Source of the DNA: an uncultured Clostridia bacterium
Lineage (GTDB): Bacteria; Bacillota; Clostridia; Christensenellales; Borkfalkiaceae
Assembly (NCBI GenBank): GCA_934249215.1
Contig: CAKQKN010000129.1
Location: 1 to 31,746, forward strand
Direction of reading: 5' to 3'
DNA length: 31,746 nucleotides
Below, piece after piece: positions 15,469-22,332 of this stretch. The position numbers were made by a program, and so were the translations under genes. Every line of letters starts with the position of its first letter. Position 1 is the first letter of the stretch. Under the pieces are notes generated by a model that saw nothing but the letters and a program-made list of their open reading frames with translations, ran no database searches and was not told the DNA's origin.

Positions 15469-16482
15469 TTAACCGCGTTTCAGATAAGCCGCGATTATTT
15501 CGGGTACTCCGCTCGGAAGATAAGCCGAAACGTCCTTACCCTCTTCGATAAGTTTTCGTATCGCAGTCGAACTAATATCGCGATAATCGACCTCGGCGGT
15601 GATATATTCGTTTTTCAGTTCCGGAAAAAGCCCCTTGTTGAAAGCGTACATATTCTCTTCGTAAGCAAGGTCTTTTTCGTTGCGAATACCGCGGACGTTG
15701 GCGGTCACGCGATTGCTTTTCAAAAAATCGACGAGAAGCCCGTCGAAAGAAGTGACGGTAACGCCGGCCATATTTTCAAAAGCCGCTTCCAGCATTTTGA
15801 GCCGTGTGAACTTATCGAAAGTGTATTTTTTGTTTTCGTTGACGCCGAGCGCAACGATCACGTTGTCATATTTTTCTCTTGCGCGTTCGACGATGCGGAC
15901 ATGCCCTATACTCACAGGGTCGAAACTCCCCGCAAAGACGCACGTTTTTTTATCGACGTTTCGGTAAAAAGCGAACTCCGCTATGCCGTATTTTTTCCTT
16001 TTTTCGACAAAAAGCCCGTCTATAAGTTGATTATCGACACTTCCGCGCTCGTAAACAAGCACACCTTTTTCGGTCAGAAGTCCGCGCTTTCCGATCGTTT
16101 CGAGCGCGAGTTTGCCGACGTCTGACTTATACGGCGGATCGAGAAAAATCACGTCGAACCGCTCTTGAGCCGAAGCAAGAAATTTAGCGCAGTCGGCGTT
16201 TACGACGCGCGCGGTTTCGCCGACCGTCTTAAGATTTTTCGTCGTGAGTTCGCAGGAAGATTTCGCCGAATCGACAAAAACGACCTCTTTTGCCCCGCGC
16301 GACAACGCTTCGATACCGACGGCGCCGCTTCCGCAAAAACCGTCGAGAAATTTCTTTCCCTCGATCTCGAATTGCAAAACGGAAAAAACACCCTCTCTCG
16401 CACGGTCGGACGTCGGACGCACGGCGTTTCCCTCGAACTCGCTTAATTTTCTTCCTCTGTATTTACCTGCTATTATTCTCAT
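15469..16482 (-). CDS. rsmD-coaD: RsmD-CoaD fusion: 16S rRNA G966 methyltransferase plus phosphopantetheine adenylyltransferase
   Basis: One uninterrupted 337-residue frame joins two enzymes that are usually separate neighbours. Residues 1 to about 173 are RsmD, which methylates G966 of 16S rRNA: MRIIAGKYRGRKL, VRPTSDRAREGVFS, GSGAVGIEALSRGA (51-64) and catalytic FLDPPY (113-118). Residues about 177-337 are CoaD, the penultimate step of coenzyme A synthesis: VFAGSFDPVSIGHVRIVE (182-199, with the nucleotide-binding SxGH), RGIRN, and YRDISSTAIR. No ATG, GTG or TTG with a ribosome binding site is seen at the junction (FYRNVDKKTCVFAG), so a single polypeptide is expected unless processed. An A-family repeat falls at residues 149-155, a loop of the RsmD part. 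A sequencing error that fused two frames is unlikely because both halves share one frame. Confidence 0.92.
   Translation of the reverse strand: MRIIAGKYRGRKLSEFEGNAVRPTSDRAREGVFSVLQFEIEGKKFLDGFCGSGAVGIEALSRGAKEVVFVDSAKSSCELTTKNLKTVGETARVVNADCAKFLASAQERFDVIFLDPPYKSDVGKLALETIGKRGLLTEKGVLVYERGSVDNQLIDGLFVEKRKKYGIAEFAFYRNVDKKTCVFAGSFDPVSIGHVRIVERAREKYDNVIVALGVNENKKYTFDKFTRLKMLEAAFENMAGVTVTSFDGLLVDFLKSNRVTANVRGIRNEKDLAYEENMYAFNKGLFPELKNEYITAEVDYRDISSTAIRKLIEEGKDVSAYLPSGVPEIIAAYLKRG
16020..16036 (+). repeat. dispersed repeat A inside rsmD-coaD (A8)
   Basis: CTATAAGTTGATTATCG differs from the consensus at one position. It is on the strand opposite to the gene and encodes Asp-Asn-Gln-Leu-Ile-Asp between VLVYERGSV and GLFVEKRKKYG, a length-variable part of RsmD. 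Confidence 0.65.
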
Positions 16483-16509
16483 AGCCGATTCTTCCGCGGT
16501 AAAACGAAC

Positions 16510-17124
16510 TTAACCGAAAAACGCGCGGACGTATTCGTAAGTCGCTTTGACGATAACGTCCATCGATTTTCCGCTCGTGTTTATCATAAGGTCGTAACTT
16601 TCGCGTTTGCCCCATTTGCCGTCGCTGAAAAATTCGTAATACTGCGCGCGACTGCGATCGATTTCCGACATTTTGCGCTTCATTTCCTTTTCCGTCGAAA
16701 CGTCGCCGTCCGCACGGCGAGCCATGCAACGGGCAAGTTTGCTTTCCGTGTCCGCATAAACGAATATACGGAAAGGCTTTTCGTCGCGAAGCACGTAGTC
16801 GGCGCAACGCCCGACTATCACGCAGTCGCTCTTTTCGGACATTTCACGAAGAAGTTTATGCTGTTCGGAAAACACCGCTATGCTCTGATTGAAAGCGGGA
16901 TCGGGCGCGTGAAAAAAACTCGATCCGATATGAATCGGAAAAGGCGAAATGGGTTTACACTCGGTCACTTGCCTTACGTATTCTTCCGAAAGCGACGTTC
17001 TTTTCGATATTTCGGTGATGATTTCGTTGTCGTAATACGCGAAGCCCAAAGCTTCGGCCAGTTTTCGTCCGAGTTCTCTGCCTCCGCTTCCGAATTCCCT
17101 GCCGATGGTTATAACTTTGTTCAT
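16510..17124 (-). CDS. cytidylate-kinase-like family protein
   Basis: A 204-residue P-loop kinase of the cytidylate_kin2 family, common in Clostridia and distinct from the essential Cmk. The P-loop is VITIGREFGSGGRELGRKLAEALGFAYYD (4-32), followed by the NMP-binding-like helix region and an Arg-rich lid (RCMARRADGDVSTEKEMKRKMSEIDRSRAQYYEFF). The ATG has an excellent GGAGGG site. It lies 27 nt upstream of rsmD-coaD, so the two may share a transcript. Its real substrate has not been assigned; cytidylate is only the family name. Confidence 0.85.
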   Translation of the reverse strand: MNKVITIGREFGSGGRELGRKLAEALGFAYYDNEIITEISKRTSLSEEYVRQVTECKPISPFPIHIGSSFFHAPDPAFNQSIAVFSEQHKLLREMSEKSDCVIVGRCADYVLRDEKPFRIFVYADTESKLARCMARRADGDVSTEKEMKRKMSEIDRSRAQYYEFFSDGKWGKRESYDLMINTSGKSMDVIVKATYEYVRAFFG

Positions 17125-17232
17125 TTTGCCCTCCTGTTATATCCGATTCAATCGATCGTAATCTGAATATCGACGGTAATTTAGTAACGTTTTATCGAAT
17201 ATTTCGATTTAAATGCTTAAGAAATTTTTAAC

Positions 17233-17263
17233 GTTCAAGGAAATATTTTTGTTTTCCCCGAAC
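17233..17263 (-). terminator. possible terminator after the EEP gene
   Basis: GTTCAAGGAAA (17233-17243) pairs along 11 positions with TTTCCCCGAAC (17253-17263), two of them G-U on the minus-strand RNA. The downstream tail is A/T-rich but lacks a solid T run, so termination is uncertain. Confidence 0.4.
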
Positions 17264-17269
17264 TTGCGA

Positions 17270-18373
17270 TCAGAGCCTGAATTTGAGATAAACGGGGTTA
17301 TGATCGGAATATTTAAAGCCCGTATCGATTACGCCCTTGTCGGACACGTAAAGATTGGACGACACCAGAAATCCGTCGAGAGTTACGACGAACTGATCGG
17401 GATTATACGGCGCGTCGGCGTTACGGCAAGACGGAACTTCGACCCCGTTCTCGCCTTCGGGAACGACGAGTTTCATCGAACTTCCCTCGAGAAGACTCAT
17501 GTCGAAAGGCTTCGCCCACGAATAATCTTCCTTGCCCTTGTAATTTTCGGCGGCGTTACCCTTAAGGTCTTTGTTGAAATCGCCCGCGCAAACGACGTAG
17601 TTCCCCGCTTTGACTTCTTCGTCGCAAAGAGCAATGAGTTTTTCGAGCTGTTTCGTCGCGATAGAACCGTCGGACGAATACGCCGTCAGATGAAGATTGA
17701 TGAGAACGAGCGTTTTGCCGTTGTTCACGGGAATGCGGTTGACCGACAGGCATCTGTCGAGATCGACGACCTTTTTCAGTCCGCTTTCGACGGGGAGTTC
17801 TACCCTGCGCGTCTGCTCGATCGTATATTTACAGAAAGTGCTCATTCCGCTCTTGTTCGCGCCGTGCGGCGAATTGAACGGATAAATAAGATACGGCGAG
17901 TCGTAATTCTGAACGTAAGAAGCCCAGTAAGACGAAAACGCGCCGGCAAGTTTTGCGTGCTCGTTCACCTTGTAACTGCGGGTGGAATCGAAATCCACTT
18001 CCTGAAAACAAAGAAAATCGAAATCGCCGAATCTTCCGTAATCGGCGGATTTGTCCTTCACCGTCTGAATCACTCCGTCAAGATTCGACTGAACCGCTTC
18101 TTCGGAAAAAGCGCGGGAATATTTGCCGCCGTCCATAAAGAACGAATAGTCCGCGCTGTATGCGCCGAACCCGACGTTCCAGGACAAAAGCGCGAAACTC
18201 GTGGTCGTGCTCGGGAGTTTCGTTTCGTTGGTTCCGCGTTCCGGCACGACGAAAGTGTCGCCTATGCGGCGGTAAGAAATGAAATAGTAGCCTGCGTATG
18301 CCGCAAAAAGCGTTATTACGACGAGAACGACGCTCAATACGCATTTCAGTAATATTCTCACGGGTTTTTTCAT
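17270..18373 (-). CDS. membrane-anchored endonuclease/exonuclease/phosphatase family protein
   Basis: A 367-residue protein with one N-terminal membrane segment (VRILLKCVLSVVLVVITLFAAYAGYYF), followed by an EEP-fold catalytic domain facing outward. Catalytic motifs in order: LLSWNVG, FLCFQEVD, LINLHLTA, CAGDFNKD, DGFLVS and SDHNPVYLKF, which give the metal ligands Asn/Glu/Asp and the terminal Asp-His. The substrate could be a phospholipid, inositol phosphate or nucleic acid; the sequence does not decide. I chose the ATG at 18373 because AGAGGA lies 6 nt upstream and the signal segment starts there; the longer frame to 18484 adds an unrelated Arg-rich stretch. Confidence 0.85.
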   Translation of the reverse strand: MKKPVRILLKCVLSVVLVVITLFAAYAGYYFISYRRIGDTFVVPERGTNETKLPSTTTSFALLSWNVGFGAYSADYSFFMDGGKYSRAFSEEAVQSNLDGVIQTVKDKSADYGRFGDFDFLCFQEVDFDSTRSYKVNEHAKLAGAFSSYWASYVQNYDSPYLIYPFNSPHGANKSGMSTFCKYTIEQTRRVELPVESGLKKVVDLDRCLSVNRIPVNNGKTLVLINLHLTAYSSDGSIATKQLEKLIALCDEEVKAGNYVVCAGDFNKDLKGNAAENYKGKEDYSWAKPFDMSLLEGSSMKLVVPEGENGVEVPSCRNADAPYNPDQFVVTLDGFLVSSNLYVSDKGVIDTGFKYSDHNPVYLKFRL

Positions 18374-18481
18374 GTAATTCCTCTGCAATCGGCTCATCTG
18401 AAAACGACAGACAGCGCCGCCTCGTAAATTTGCCTTCCTTCGTTGATTTGCCGCGCCGAACGAACGGACGCAAAAGTCGCG

Positions 18482-18498
18482 CATAGGTCGGTTATCGG
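18482..18498 (+). repeat. dispersed repeat A, copy A9
   Basis: CATAGGTCGGTTATCGG in the region upstream of the EEP gene, with an A to G change in each arm relative to the consensus. It lies between the EEP promoter and start codon, so it would be in the 5' untranslated RNA. Confidence 0.55.
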
Positions 18499-18528
18499 CA
18501 GGTAGAAAAATTCTCTTCTATCACGTTT

Positions 18529-18557
18529 ATTTTAACACAAAAGGCGCTTTTTGTAAA
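18529..18557 (-). promoter_or_regulatory. promoter of the EEP gene
   Basis: Minus strand: -35 TTTACA (18552-18557), 17-bp spacer, -10 TAAAAT (18529-18534). The leader to the ATG at 18373 would be about 150 nt and would carry repeat A9. Confidence 0.5.
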
Positions 18558-18712
18558 CGCATTTTTTGATTTTTATCCGCGCATTCTTTGATTTTTTCTT
18601 ATAGATTCGCCAATTTCCCTCACGCTACGCCGAAATTTCGATATAATGCGCCGAAGTATCCGTCAAAATTCGACCTTTTTTCGCCTTATAACATATTTTA
18701 CGCGCGGAAAAA
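18558..18712. other. AT-rich intergenic stretch upstream of 18745
   Basis: No gene is visible between the divergent EEP and 18745 genes. An imperfect direct repeat (CGCATTTTTTGATTTTT then GCGCATTCTTTGATTTTTT) is seen at 18558-18600. Overlapping TATAAT hexamers at 18713-18718 and 18718-18723 suggest a promoter for the plus-strand gene, but no good -35 accompanies them. Confidence 0.45.
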
Positions 18713-18744
18713 TATAATATAATGTATTTCGTCGGGGAAACAAG

Positions 18745-19932
18745 ATGAACGGACTGACAAGAAAAACGCTTTTATTGAGATCTTTGAGCGGGACTAAACC
18801 GGAGCGACTTTCACGATCGTTTGCCGTTCTCAAATGCGAAACGCGCGGCAACGGCACCGTGTTCGAACTTCCAGGGATCGCAGTCGGAGATAAAAGCAAG
18901 TTGCGCCTTTTCGTTTATAACGGAAGCGAATCTCTGTCGTTCGAGCTTTCCGACGAAACCCATCCTTTAAACAGGTCGTATCCGACCGAAAACGGACTTT
19001 GCGCCGCCGTCGTCGAACTGACGGAAAACGGCGTCGAAATTCTTCTTTTCGGGAATACGCTGAAGGAGAAAATAACGATAAACGAGGTCCGAAAGATTTA
19101 TGAGAAGAATCATCAGAAGAACGACGATAAACTCGAAAACGCGCAAGAGCGTGTTCTTTTCCAAGAAAAAAGCGACGGAACAGCCGCCGCAGAAGATCAA
19201 AAACGAGAACTGACGGGCGACTCCGCGAATACGATCGCCGAAGCTAAAGACGACGAATCGGACGAATCGGAATACGCGCGGGATTACACGGAAATTATTC
19301 CGCTCGACCCGGACGAGTCCGCAAGCGCTTATTTCTATGACGACGAGGCGGTCGCGAACGTAAACTATTTTGAAATCGAAAAAAATAAAGACGCCGAAGC
19401 AACCGATCGGGCGTCTGCGGCGAGCACACACGAAGAAAGTTCAGCCGCAGAGCCGATCAAGATAAAGGAGAATTATGACGAAATATCTGACACGACTGCT
19501 TACGATCGAAAGAACGAACAAGCTGAACGAGAACAAGCGGAAAACGGAAAACAAACTTATGAACATGAAGAGGATTTACGCGCTTGCCCGTTCCAGAGAA
19601 AACAACCTGCTTTTTATGACGAGAAGCGCGGAGAAATCGAGCGGTTGTTCGACAAATACCCGCCTATAAGTTCGTTATCAGGGTATATTCCCGAAAGCAG
19701 ATGGGTTCGGATCGAATATAAAAAAGACGGATATTACATAGTCGGAACGATCAGAAAAGACGAAATTATGCAATATATCGTATACGGAGTTCCCGGAACG
19801 AGTGAACTCCGCCCGCGCGGATTCGACCGTTATTCCGTCTTTCTTCCCGAGTCGCTTTTTTCCTCGAGCGGAAAAGGATATTGGTGCACGTTCCAAAACG
19901 CGGAAACGGGCAAAATCGAAAGCCCGGAATAA
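18745..19932 (+). CDS. uncharacterised protein with acidic linker between two small domains
   Basis: I do not recognise a named family with confidence. The 395-residue, soluble, strongly acidic protein has three parts: an N-terminal beta-rich region (about 1-115, FAVLKCETRGNGTVFELPGIAVGDKSKLRLFVYNG), a long Asp/Glu/Lys/Ala-rich disordered linker (about 120-285), and a conserved-looking C-terminal domain (about 295-395: ERLFDKYPP...ESRWVRIEYKKDGYYIVGTI...YIVYGVPG...FLPESLF...GYWCTFQNAETG). The C-terminal pattern resembles hypothetical proteins I associate with Clostridia genomes, of unknown role. No signal peptide or membrane segment is seen. The ATG has a GGGGA site. The linker-to-domain junction carries an A-family repeat read as PPISSLSG (307-314). 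Confidence 0.8.
   Translation: MNGLTRKTLLLRSLSGTKPERLSRSFAVLKCETRGNGTVFELPGIAVGDKSKLRLFVYNGSESLSFELSDETHPLNRSYPTENGLCAAVVELTENGVEILLFGNTLKEKITINEVRKIYEKNHQKNDDKLENAQERVLFQEKSDGTAAAEDQKRELTGDSANTIAEAKDDESDESEYARDYTEIIPLDPDESASAYFYDDEAVANVNYFEIEKNKDAEATDRASAASTHEESSAAEPIKIKENYDEISDTTAYDRKNEQAEREQAENGKQTYEHEEDLRACPFQRKQPAFYDEKRGEIERLFDKYPPISSLSGYIPESRWVRIEYKKDGYYIVGTIRKDEIMQYIVYGVPGTSELRPRGFDRYSVFLPESLFSSSGKGYWCTFQNAETGKIESPE
19663..19679 (+). repeat. dispersed repeat A inside the 18745 gene (A12)
   Basis: CCTATAAGTTCGTTATC, nearly the same as copy A13. CCTATAA can pair with TTAT-AGG (one bulge) around GTTCG. It is read in frame at the boundary between the acidic linker and the C-terminal domain. 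Confidence 0.55.
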
Positions 19933-19951
19933 TCAAAATTTCATAATCGCT

Positions 19952-20009
19952 AAAAAGCCCGCTCAAGCGCGTCGAAACGTTTTTTCGGCGCAACAAAAGC
20001 GAGCTTTTT
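19952..20009 (+). terminator. terminator after the 18745 gene
   Basis: AAAAAGCCCGCT (19952-19963) and AGCGAGCTTTTT (19998-20009) pair with one mismatch. The loop is long but can fold internally (GCGC...GCGC). The stem ends in a T5 run just before the promoter of the next gene. Confidence 0.55.
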
Positions 20010-20031
20010 ATTCGTTGATTAAAGCGTATTC

Positions 20032-20060
20032 TTGATTTTTGTCGGGCAAAGTGATATAAT
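20032..20060 (+). promoter_or_regulatory. promoter of the 20089 gene
   Basis: -35 TTGATT (20032-20037), 17-bp spacer, -10 TATAAT (20055-20060), with the ATG about 28 nt downstream. Confidence 0.7.
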
Positions 20061-20088
20061 CGACTCTTAACGATTACGGAGAAGCGCC

Positions 20089-20349
20089 ATGACAAAACTT
20101 TTCGCACACACGGTAAAAAACCATAAAACGATTTTAAAATATGACTTCGTGAAAGACGAGGACATGCAGTGGAGCGATTTTTTCGATTACGTGCGCGAAA
20201 TTTGCCACGCAATGGATTTGCCGACGCCGGTAATTCTGAAAGCGCATCTTTTCAATTTTGCGAAATTCAATTACGTTCGCTTCCTCGCAAGCGATTTCGT
20301 CGAAACCGTCGATTTCGATTTCTTAATGGTCGAACGCGTTAAAGAATAA
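20089..20349 (+). CDS. small hypothetical protein (86 aa)
   Basis: Not recognised as a named family. It is supported as a gene by its own consensus promoter (20032-20060), a GGAGAAG ribosome binding site 6 nt before the ATG, and a compact sequence with regular composition (MTKLFAHTVKNHKTILKY...DFFDYVREICHAMDLPTPVILKAHLFNFAKFNYVRFLASDFVETVDFDFLMVERV). It is rich in Phe and His, has no signal peptide, membrane segment or Cys pair, and looks like a small cytoplasmic alpha/beta protein. An A-family repeat that can fold as a hairpin lies just after its stop. Confidence 0.75.
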   Translation: MTKLFAHTVKNHKTILKYDFVKDEDMQWSDFFDYVREICHAMDLPTPVILKAHLFNFAKFNYVRFLASDFVETVDFDFLMVERVKE

Positions 20350-20372
20350 ACGTAAAGACGCAATAACCCGCG

Positions 20373-20390
20373 CTATAAGTCGATTATAGG
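20373..20390 (+). repeat. dispersed repeat A, copy A10, with hairpin potential
   Basis: CTATAAGTCGATTATAGG lies between the convergent 20089 gene and SDR gene. Here the arms CTATAA and TTATAG are perfectly complementary around GTCGA, and TTTT follows a few bases later on the plus strand. It may act as a weak terminator for the upstream gene. Confidence 0.75.
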
Positions 20391-20421
20391 CGTTTTCGGT
20401 TCTCTTTCTACGTCGAGCCGA

Positions 20422-21213
20422 TCAGCCGTAAAGCTTCCCGACGATTTTCAGCATCAGCCGATTCGGCAATATTTTTGCCAGAAACGCAACGAGTTTATAT
20501 TGAAACCCGACCGCGACGAGTGCCGGCGGATTCTTGCGACAAAAGACGCGATAAACGACTTTTGCGACGCTTGAAGGATCCTTGCCGTTGCGCTCGTCTT
20601 TTTCCATTCTTGCGACCGATTTGTCGATCTTATCGCCGTAACCGACGCTTTTTTCCGTCTTGAGCCGCGCGTCCGTAAAGCCCGTTTTCGTGTCGCCGGG
20701 CATAACCGCGACAACTTTTACTCCGCTCCCCTTAAGTTCGAGCCTCAAAGCCATCGAAAAGGAATTTATCGCCGCCTTCGACGCGGAATACGCCGCCTGG
20801 TACGGAATAGGCACGACGGCGGCAATCGAACTCGTGTTTATAAGCGTGCCTTTGCTCATTTTCAGATACGGCAAAGCGAGTTTTGCACACTCGACGACGG
20901 CAAGCAGGTTCAGACGGAAAAGTTTTTCGTTTTCTTCCGCGGGAACGTACTCCGACGCACCCGAAATCCCCATCCCCGCATTATTGAAAAAGCAATCGAT
21001 TCTTCCCTCTTTTTCAAAAATCGTTTTAAGCGCGGCGGCGACTGCGTTACCGTCGGTCACGTCGCAAGAAATACTTTCGAACACGTCGTCGGCGACGCGA
21101 CGGGACAACCCGTAGACCTTACAGCCCTTTTCCGTAAAATATCGGGCGGTCGCTTTCCCTATACCCGAACTCGCACCCGTTATTACGACGATTTTCTTGG
21201 TTTTTTCATTCAT
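20422..21213 (-). CDS. SDR family NAD(P)-dependent oxidoreductase
   Basis: A 263-residue classical short-chain dehydrogenase/reductase. The Rossmann glycine motif TGASSGIG is at 12-19, NNAG near 77-80, and the catalytic triad is Ser128/129, Tyr142 and Lys146 (INTSSIAAVVPIPYQAAYSASK). The Arg pair after the first beta-alpha unit (LSRR) suggests a preference for NADPH. The hydrophobic C-terminal stretch (NPPALVAVGFQYKLVAFLAKILPNRLMLKIVGKL) resembles SDRs acting on lipophilic substrates at the membrane, but the substrate is unknown. It starts 121 nt downstream of the zinc peptidase gene, beyond that gene's terminator. Confidence 0.9.
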   Translation of the reverse strand: MNEKTKKIVVITGASSGIGKATARYFTEKGCKVYGLSRRVADDVFESISCDVTDGNAVAAALKTIFEKEGRIDCFFNNAGMGISGASEYVPAEENEKLFRLNLLAVVECAKLALPYLKMSKGTLINTSSIAAVVPIPYQAAYSASKAAINSFSMALRLELKGSGVKVVAVMPGDTKTGFTDARLKTEKSVGYGDKIDKSVARMEKDERNGKDPSSVAKVVYRVFCRKNPPALVAVGFQYKLVAFLAKILPNRLMLKIVGKLYG

Positions 21214-21234
21214 ATTCTTCTTCTCTTTAATAAA

Positions 21235-21249
21235 AAAATCGGCCTATAG
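21235..21249 (-). repeat. dispersed repeat A, copy A11 (degenerate)
   Basis: AAAATCGGCCTATAG on the plus strand matches the reverse consensus at its CTATAG and ATCG parts but has lost the far arm. It lies in the spacer upstream of the SDR gene. Confidence 0.45.
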
Positions 21250-21292
21250 CACGTTTATTCCGCATTTCGGGTTTAAACTTGCGCCGCGATAT

Positions 21293-21319
21293 AAAAAGGG
21301 ACTTGAAACGACAAGCCCC
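21293..21319 (-). terminator. rho-independent terminator after the zinc peptidase gene
   Basis: On the minus strand GGGGCTTG pairs with CAAGTCCC (one G-U) over a 6-nt loop, followed directly by TTTTTATA. It lies 16 nt past the stop codon. Confidence 0.8.
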
Positions 21320-21334
21320 GAATTTACGTTTGAT

Positions 21335-22066
21335 TTATTTCTTTCTTCCGCGCACCGACGACAAGATGATCAGAAAGCGCAGGAAATATAAGAACGAAAC
21401 GACGAGCGCAGCCACGTACGTCATCGCCGCCGCAGTCAGAACTTTTCTCGCCCCCGAAATTTCGTTGCGTTCGAGAACGCCCTCGTTTTTGAGCATTGCG
21501 AGTGCGCGATGGGAAGCGTTAAACTCCACCGGAAGCGTCACGAGCGCGAACAAAGTCGAAAGCGAATACAGAATTATCGAAAAGCAAACGACGTAAGTTC
21601 CGATCGAAGTCGAGGACGCGCCGCCCGCAATCAGTTCGAGAACGACGCCAACGACGGCGAGAGGAACGGCAAGGCGCGAACCGATATTCGTTATCGGCAC
21701 GAGAATGCTGCGCAGACGGAGAAGAAAACTCCCCTGATGTTTCTGGCAGGCGTGCCCGCATTCGTGCGCGGCAACCGCGACCGCGGCAATGCTCGAACTT
21801 CCGTAAACGCTGTCCGACAATGAAAGAACGTCTGTCTGCGGATTGTAATTATCGGTAAGATCGCCCGAAATATGCGCGATCGACACGCCAAAACAATCGT
21901 TTTTATCGAGAAGTTCGCGGCTTACGTTTTCCGCCGTCACACCCGAACGCGCTTGCTTTTTCGAATATTTCGAATAAGCGCACTTAATCCAGATCTGCGC
22001 AAAAATCGAAAACAATAATCCCGGAATGAGGATTATGAACGAAGCGTAGTACATGAAAGTAATCAT
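21335..22066 (-). CDS. YugP-type membrane zinc metallopeptidase
   Basis: A 243-residue membrane protein of the zinc metallopeptidase family that includes Bacillus YugP. It has an N-terminal membrane segment (about 5-30), a cytoplasmic or surface loop, the zinc-binding AAHECGHACQ (101-105 is HECGH), and three further membrane segments from about 118 to the end, with the downstream acidic ligand probably in LPVEFNASHRAL. I chose the ATG at 22066 with GGAG 6 nt upstream; the longer frame to 22117 adds 17 residues without a ribosome binding site. Its targets are unknown. Confidence 0.88.
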   Translation of the reverse strand: MITFMYYASFIILIPGLLFSIFAQIWIKCAYSKYSKKQARSGVTAENVSRELLDKNDCFGVSIAHISGDLTDNYNPQTDVLSLSDSVYGSSSIAAVAVAAHECGHACQKHQGSFLLRLRSILVPITNIGSRLAVPLAVVGVVLELIAGGASSTSIGTYVVCFSIILYSLSTLFALVTLPVEFNASHRALAMLKNEGVLERNEISGARKVLTAAAMTYVAALVVSFLYFLRFLIILSSVRGRKK

Positions 22067-22169
22067 ATTTTTCTCCGCCGCGGAACTAAAACCTATCGCC
22101 GCAATCGTCAGCCGCAAAAACCGTCGCGACCGACGAACGCCGATACATGCCGTCCGCGGTTTTTTCTTT

Positions 22170-22198
22170 ATTCTATCATAAAGGCGAGCTATTTACAA
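22170..22198 (-). promoter_or_regulatory. promoter of the zinc peptidase gene
   Basis: Minus strand: -35 TTGTAA (22193-22198), 17-bp spacer, -10 TAGAAT (22170-22175). It overlaps the hairpin that probably terminates the upstream sigma/anti-sigma transcript. Confidence 0.6.
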
Positions 22199-22213
22199 GC
22201 AAAATAGCCCGCC
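22183..22213 (-). terminator. hairpin terminator after the anti-sigma gene
   Basis: GGCGAGCTATTT (22183-22194) pairs with AAATAGCCCGCC (22202-22213) with one mismatch. On the minus strand it is followed by TTTA. It shares sequence with the -35 box of the next gene, so terminator and promoter overlap. Confidence 0.5.
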
Positions 22214-22231
22214 CGCAAAAAAACCGAATCG

Positions 22232-22268
22232 GCAGGAATCCCCTTCATCTCCGCTAATTTTTTTCGCG
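22232..22268 (-). repeat. dispersed repeat B, copy B3
   Basis: Begins GCAGGAATCCCCTTCATC and continues CCGCTAATTTTTTTCGCG on the plus strand. It is a diverged reverse-orientation copy and is directly followed by B4, making a tandem pair. Confidence 0.5.
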
Positions 22269-22308
22269 TAGGAATTCCATTCATCCACCCTCCCTAATTA
22301 TTTTTGCG
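22269..22308 (-). repeat. dispersed repeat B, copy B4
   Basis: TAGGAATTCCATTCATCC, then CCTAATTATTTTTGCG. Its reverse complement aligns with B1 over about 40 nt (CGCAAAAATAATTAG ... GAATGGAATTCCTA). It lies just downstream of the anti-sigma gene. Confidence 0.6.
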
Positions 22309-22332
22309 TTAATAAATCGTTTTTGTCACGCA

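Noticed and set aside
15581..15593. CGATAATCGACCT in the CoaD part of rsmD-coaD
   Set aside because: It matches half of repeat A, but it encodes YRDISST, near the conserved CoaD motif, so family constraint explains it.
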